Made by a program: the position numbers and the translations under genes
Source: Parvibaculum sp.
GTDB taxonomy: Bacteria; Pseudomonadota; Alphaproteobacteria; Parvibaculales; Parvibaculaceae
DNA length: 9,923 nucleotides
Assembly (NCBI GenBank): GCA_014359855.1
Contig: JACIYQ010000284.1
Coordinates: forward strand, 1-9,923
Reading direction: 5' to 3'
Shown here: one piece after another, positions 7,449-9,923 of the stretch
Layout of the letters: every line of letters begins with the position of its first letter
Numbering within the stretch: position 1 is the first letter of the stretch
The notes under the pieces: generated by a model
The model's database searches: none
Seen by the model: only the letters and a program-made list of their open reading frames with translations
Told to the model about the DNA's origin: nothing

Positions 7449-8693
7449 ATGTACAGTAGTTCTTTTCGCCTGACCAATCGCGACATCGACCTCGCCTTCG
7501 AGGCAGGGCACCTTTTTCTTGTCTGCCAGCCGAAAATTTCCCTGGCCGGCAACGCGATTCTGGGCGCGGAAGCTTATGTTCGCTGGAATCATCCGGACTA
7601 TGGCCTGCTGCCACCCGGCCTCTTCCTGTCCTTCTTTGAACAGCGCGAGCGCTCCGGTGAACTGACCCGCTTCGTCGCGCGCGCCGCCGCGGACATCGTT
7701 TTCGCCTGGCGTGCTGCCGGCCGCGACTGGCCGCTCTCGATCAATCTCGGCCCCTCCGATCTCGCCGACATGGGCCTCCCCGGCGCACTCGATGAAATCG
7801 TCGGCGAGCGCGGCCTCGATCCCGCTTCCTTCATCCTCGAAGTGCCGGAGGGCGCCTTCGCGCGTCACGGCGAAGAAGCGCAACTCGTTCTTTCGACCCT
7901 GCGCCGCCTCGGCTTCCGCACGGCGCTCGACGGCGGCGGCGCGATCATCGTGCCCGACGATGTTCTTTCCACCGCCTATTTCGACGAGGTAAAGATCGGC
8001 GGCGCCTCGATCATCCAGTTCGCGCGCCGCCTGAAGGGCACCGGCCTCGGCTTCGTCGGCAAACGCGTTTCGCTCGCAGCCTCGCGCGGCCTCGCGGCGA
8101 CCGCCGTTGGCGTCGAGGACGAAACGACGCTCCTCGCCCTTCCCGCACTCGGTTTCACCGCGGCGCAGGGTACGCATCTCTGCCGCCCTCTGGCGCCCGA
8201 CGAACTTGCGCGCTGGATGCCCCCCGTTCTTGCGCTCGTCGCGGAGGAAGAAGCGGACGAAGAGACGGGGGAGGATGTCCTCCTGCTGGTCGCCCCCCTG
8301 CCGGAAGACGAGGAGCGGGCAGATGAAGAGACGTGTACGGACGAGGATTCTGCCCCGCCCATCACCGCGCTGGCACCTGTCGTGGAATACTCGTGGGAAG
8401 ACGTCGATCCGATGATCCCGGCAGAAGAGGTGCGCGGCGTCGCCTGGCGGCTCGACCGTGTTTGCCTCTTCCCGGACCGTCACCTGCTGGCTCTCGTTCG
8501 CCGCCCGCGCGTCCTGCCGCATATGCGCAAGGGAAAGCCCGTCAGGGCCGCGAAGCCGGCAGCCGCCCGCATGGAAGCGGTGGCCCCCAAACCGTCCAAA
8601 CCCCGCCGCGCTCCCGCCCGCAAGGCGCCGAAACGCGCCGAAGCGGGCCTCGTCACGAGACCAAGCCTCGTGCAACTGGCTTTGGGATTCTAG
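7449..8693 (+). CDS. Degenerate EAL-domain protein with acidic linker and basic C-terminal tail
   Basis: The 414-residue protein starts with an EAL domain (about 8-258), the fold of c-di-GMP phosphodiesterases. Signature residues by position: Glu41 in E-A-Y-V-R (EAL is now EAY), Asn99 in INLGP, Glu131 and Glu134 in LEVPE, Asp161 in ALDGGG (usually DDFG, so the second Asp is Gly162), Lys182 in VKIGG (usually KID), Val220 in AVGVE (usually AEGVE, the glutamate needed for catalysis in RocR), and Gln240 in AAQG. Loss of the second Asp and of that Glu argues against catalysis; it may bind c-di-GMP or a partner protein. An acidic linker follows (about 265-301), then a conserved-looking stretch (313-355) and a Lys/Arg/Ala/Pro-rich tail (356-398). 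The start ATG 7449 is preceded by GGAAACGAG; no GGDEF, sensor or membrane segment is present. A soluble regulator is likely. Confidence 0.85.
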   Translation: MYSSSFRLTNRDIDLAFEAGHLFLVCQPKISLAGNAILGAEAYVRWNHPDYGLLPPGLFLSFFEQRERSGELTRFVARAAADIVFAWRAAGRDWPLSINLGPSDLADMGLPGALDEIVGERGLDPASFILEVPEGAFARHGEEAQLVLSTLRRLGFRTALDGGGAIIVPDDVLSTAYFDEVKIGGASIIQFARRLKGTGLGFVGKRVSLAASRGLAATAVGVEDETTLLALPALGFTAAQGTHLCRPLAPDELARWMPPVLALVAEEEADEETGEDVLLLVAPLPEDEERADEETCTDEDSAPPITALAPVVEYSWEDVDPMIPAEEVRGVAWRLDRVCLFPDRHLLALVRRPRVLPHMRKGKPVRAAKPAAARMEAVAPKPSKPRRAPARKAPKRAEAGLVTRPSLVQLALGF

Positions 8694-8700
8694 TCAAACC

Positions 8701-8780
8701 GTCATTGCGAGGAGGCCGTCAGGCCGACGAGTAATCCGGGAGCGGCAAGCACCGGGCAACCGGCCCCCGGATTGCTTCGG
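8701..8780. repeat. Second palindromic repeat family between convergent genes; possible bidirectional terminator
   Basis: The stretch begins GTCATTGCGAGGAG and contains AATCCGGG 8733-8740 pairing with CCCGGATT 8766-8773; the stem extends outward to 8729/8777 with two G-T pairs. Inside its loop is CCGG 8752-8755 / CCGG 8760-8763 closing a GCAA (GNRA-type) tetraloop. GTCATTGCGAGGAG...GCAATCC palindromes are widely dispersed in proteobacterial genomes. It fills the 93-base gap between the EAL gene stop and the thiolase stop, so it may end both transcripts. It is unrelated in sequence to the four-way-junction repeat. Confidence 0.7.
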
Positions 8781-8786
8781 AAAGCC

Positions 8787-9923
8787 TCACACCCTCTCAA
8801 TGACCATGGCAATGCCCTGCCCCACGCCGATGCACATGGTGCAAAGCGCGTAGCGGCCCTGCCGCCTTTCGAGTTCGTACATTGCCGTCGTCACAAGCCG
8901 CGCGCCGCTCATGCCGAGCGGGTGGCCAAGCGCGATCGCACCGCCATTGGGGTTCACGTGGTCGGCATCGTCGGGCAGCCCGAGATCGCGCATCACGGCC
9001 AGCCCCTGCGAGGCGAACGCCTCGTTCAGCTCGATCACGTCGATATCGCCGATGTTCAATCCCGTCTTCTCGAGCACATTGCGCGTCGCGGGCGCGGGGC
9101 CGATGCCCATGATGCGCGGCGGTACACCTGCCGTCGCCATGGCGACGATTCGCGCGCGAGGGCGAAGCCCGTTCGCTTCCGCCGCTTCCGCCGACGCGAT
9201 GACGAGAGCGCAGGCGCCGTCATTGACGCCCGACGCATTGCCCGCCGTCACCGTGCCACCCTCGCGGAAAGGCGCTTTCAGCTTCGCCAGCGCCTCGAGC
9301 GTCGTCTCGGGGCGCGGATGCTCGTCGGCACTCACCACCGTCTCGCCTTTCCGGCTGGCGATGGTCACGGGCACGATCTCCGCCGCGAGCCGGCCGGCCG
9401 CGATGGCCGCGCCCGCGCGCTGCTGGCTCCGCCATGCAAAAGCGTCCTGGTCCTCGCGCGAAATCTGGAAATCCTCGGCGACGTTCTCCGCCGTCTCCGG
9501 CATGGAGTCGGCGCCATACTGCCGCTTCATCAGCGGGTTCACGAAACGCCAGCCGATCGTCGTGTCGTATATCTCGGCATCGCGCGAAAACGCCGCCGTC
9601 GCCTTCCCCATCACGAAAGGCGCGCGCGACATGCTTTCCACGCCGCCCGCGATCATGAGCCCCGCTTCGCCCGCCTTGATCGCCCGCGCCGCGGTGCCGA
9701 CCGCATCCATGCCCGAACCGCAAAGCCGGTTCATCGTCGAACCCGGCACCGTCTCCGGCAGCCCCGCCAGCAGCGCCGACATGCGCGCGACGTTGCGGTT
9801 GTCCTCGCCCGCCTGGTTCGCGCAGCCGAAGATCACATCGTCCACCCGTTCCCAGTTCACATCCGGGTTGCGTTCCATCAGCGCCATCAGCGGCACGGCG
9901 CCCAGATCGTCCGCGCGCACGCC
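8787..9923 (-). CDS. pcaF: 3-oxoadipyl-CoA/acetyl-CoA C-acyltransferase (thiolase), PcaF type, N-terminus cut by the window edge
   Basis: 378 residues are present; about 22 N-terminal residues lie beyond the right edge. The first visible codons read G-V-R-A-D-D-L, which is internal to PcaF-type thiolases, so the GTG at 9918-9920 is not a start. Thiolases of this type cleave 3-oxoadipyl-CoA with CoA to succinyl-CoA and acetyl-CoA, the last step of the beta-ketoadipate (and phenylacetate, PaaJ) routes. Catalytic residues visible: the nucleophile Cys in NRLCGSGMDAVG (fragment residue 68, about 90 in the full protein), the His in GGAIALGHPLGMSGAR and the Cys in CTMCIGVGQG. GGVESMSRAPFVMGK and the PcaF-characteristic TTIGWRFVNPLMK are present. 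No other pca or paa gene is in view, so a general fatty-acid or other acyl-CoA thiolase role is possible. Confidence 0.93.
   Translation of the reverse strand, partial: GVRADDLGAVPLMALMERNPDVNWERVDDVIFGCANQAGEDNRNVARMSALLAGLPETVPGSTMNRLCGSGMDAVGTAARAIKAGEAGLMIAGGVESMSRAPFVMGKATAAFSRDAEIYDTTIGWRFVNPLMKRQYGADSMPETAENVAEDFQISREDQDAFAWRSQQRAGAAIAAGRLAAEIVPVTIASRKGETVVSADEHPRPETTLEALAKLKAPFREGGTVTAGNASGVNDGACALVIASAEAAEANGLRPRARIVAMATAGVPPRIMGIGPAPATRNVLEKTGLNIGDIDVIELNEAFASQGLAVMRDLGLPDDADHVNPNGGAIALGHPLGMSGARLVTTAMYELERRQGRYALCTMCIGVGQGIAMVIERV

Noticed and set aside
7419..8675. A 418-codon minus-strand frame antisense to the EAL gene
   Set aside because: It lacks recognisable domains and has biased composition; the EAL domain on the plus strand explains the region.
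9918..9920. GTG as the start of the thiolase
   Set aside because: The preceding codon (GGC) and the family alignment from memory show that the protein continues upstream; V-R-A-D-D-L is internal to PcaF proteins.

Overview
This is a high-GC bacterial chromosome segment of alphaproteobacterial character. I infer that from the protein flavours (a CoxL-type molybdenum hydroxylase, a class II aldolase/adducin relative, a GlcD/D2HGDH-type flavoprotein, a PcaF thiolase, a NUDT19-like Nudix hydrolase) and from dispersed intergenic palindromes of a kind common in Rhizobiales-like genomes. A 60-base line inside moaA counts 68% GC. I did not assign a genus. There is no IS element, phage gene, tRNA, rRNA or CRISPR array.

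Layout. Positions 1-3814 hold four genes on the minus strand, read right to left: glycerol kinase (glpK), a spacer with a structured palindromic repeat, a GlcD-like FAD-linked 2-hydroxyacid dehydrogenase, an internally deleted class II aldolase remnant, and the first 37 codons of a CoxL-like molybdopterin subunit that runs off the left edge. Divergent from glpK, on the plus strand, lie moaA (molybdenum cofactor synthesis), nadK (NAD kinase) and a small AT-richer gene for a membrane-anchored protein of unknown function. A second copy of the structured repeat separates that gene from a convergent Nudix hydrolase (minus). A degenerate EAL-domain protein (plus) diverges from the Nudix gene and converges on a PcaF-type thiolase (minus) that is cut by the right edge. 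A different palindromic repeat sits between those last two genes.

Functional reading. The window is mostly housekeeping and catabolic: glycerol entry (glpK), 2-hydroxyacid oxidation (GlcD-like), cofactor supply (MoaA for molybdopterin, NadK for NADP), probable CoA-ester hydrolysis (Nudix) and aromatic-ring catabolism (PcaF). MoaA makes a precursor of the cofactor that the CoxL-like enzyme would need, but the two are not in one operon.

The least ordinary items are these: (1) a two-copy repeat that folds on paper into a four-way junction with no unpaired bases at the junction, whose second hairpin shows three compensated base-pair changes between copies; (2) an EAL protein that has lost key catalytic positions and gained an acidic linker and a Lys/Arg/Ala/Pro-rich tail; (3) a class II aldolase with native-looking ends but two in-frame internal deletions; (4) a 23-codon antisense ORF with a perfect Shine-Dalgarno sequence between moaA and nadK. 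I see no complete new defence or mobile system.
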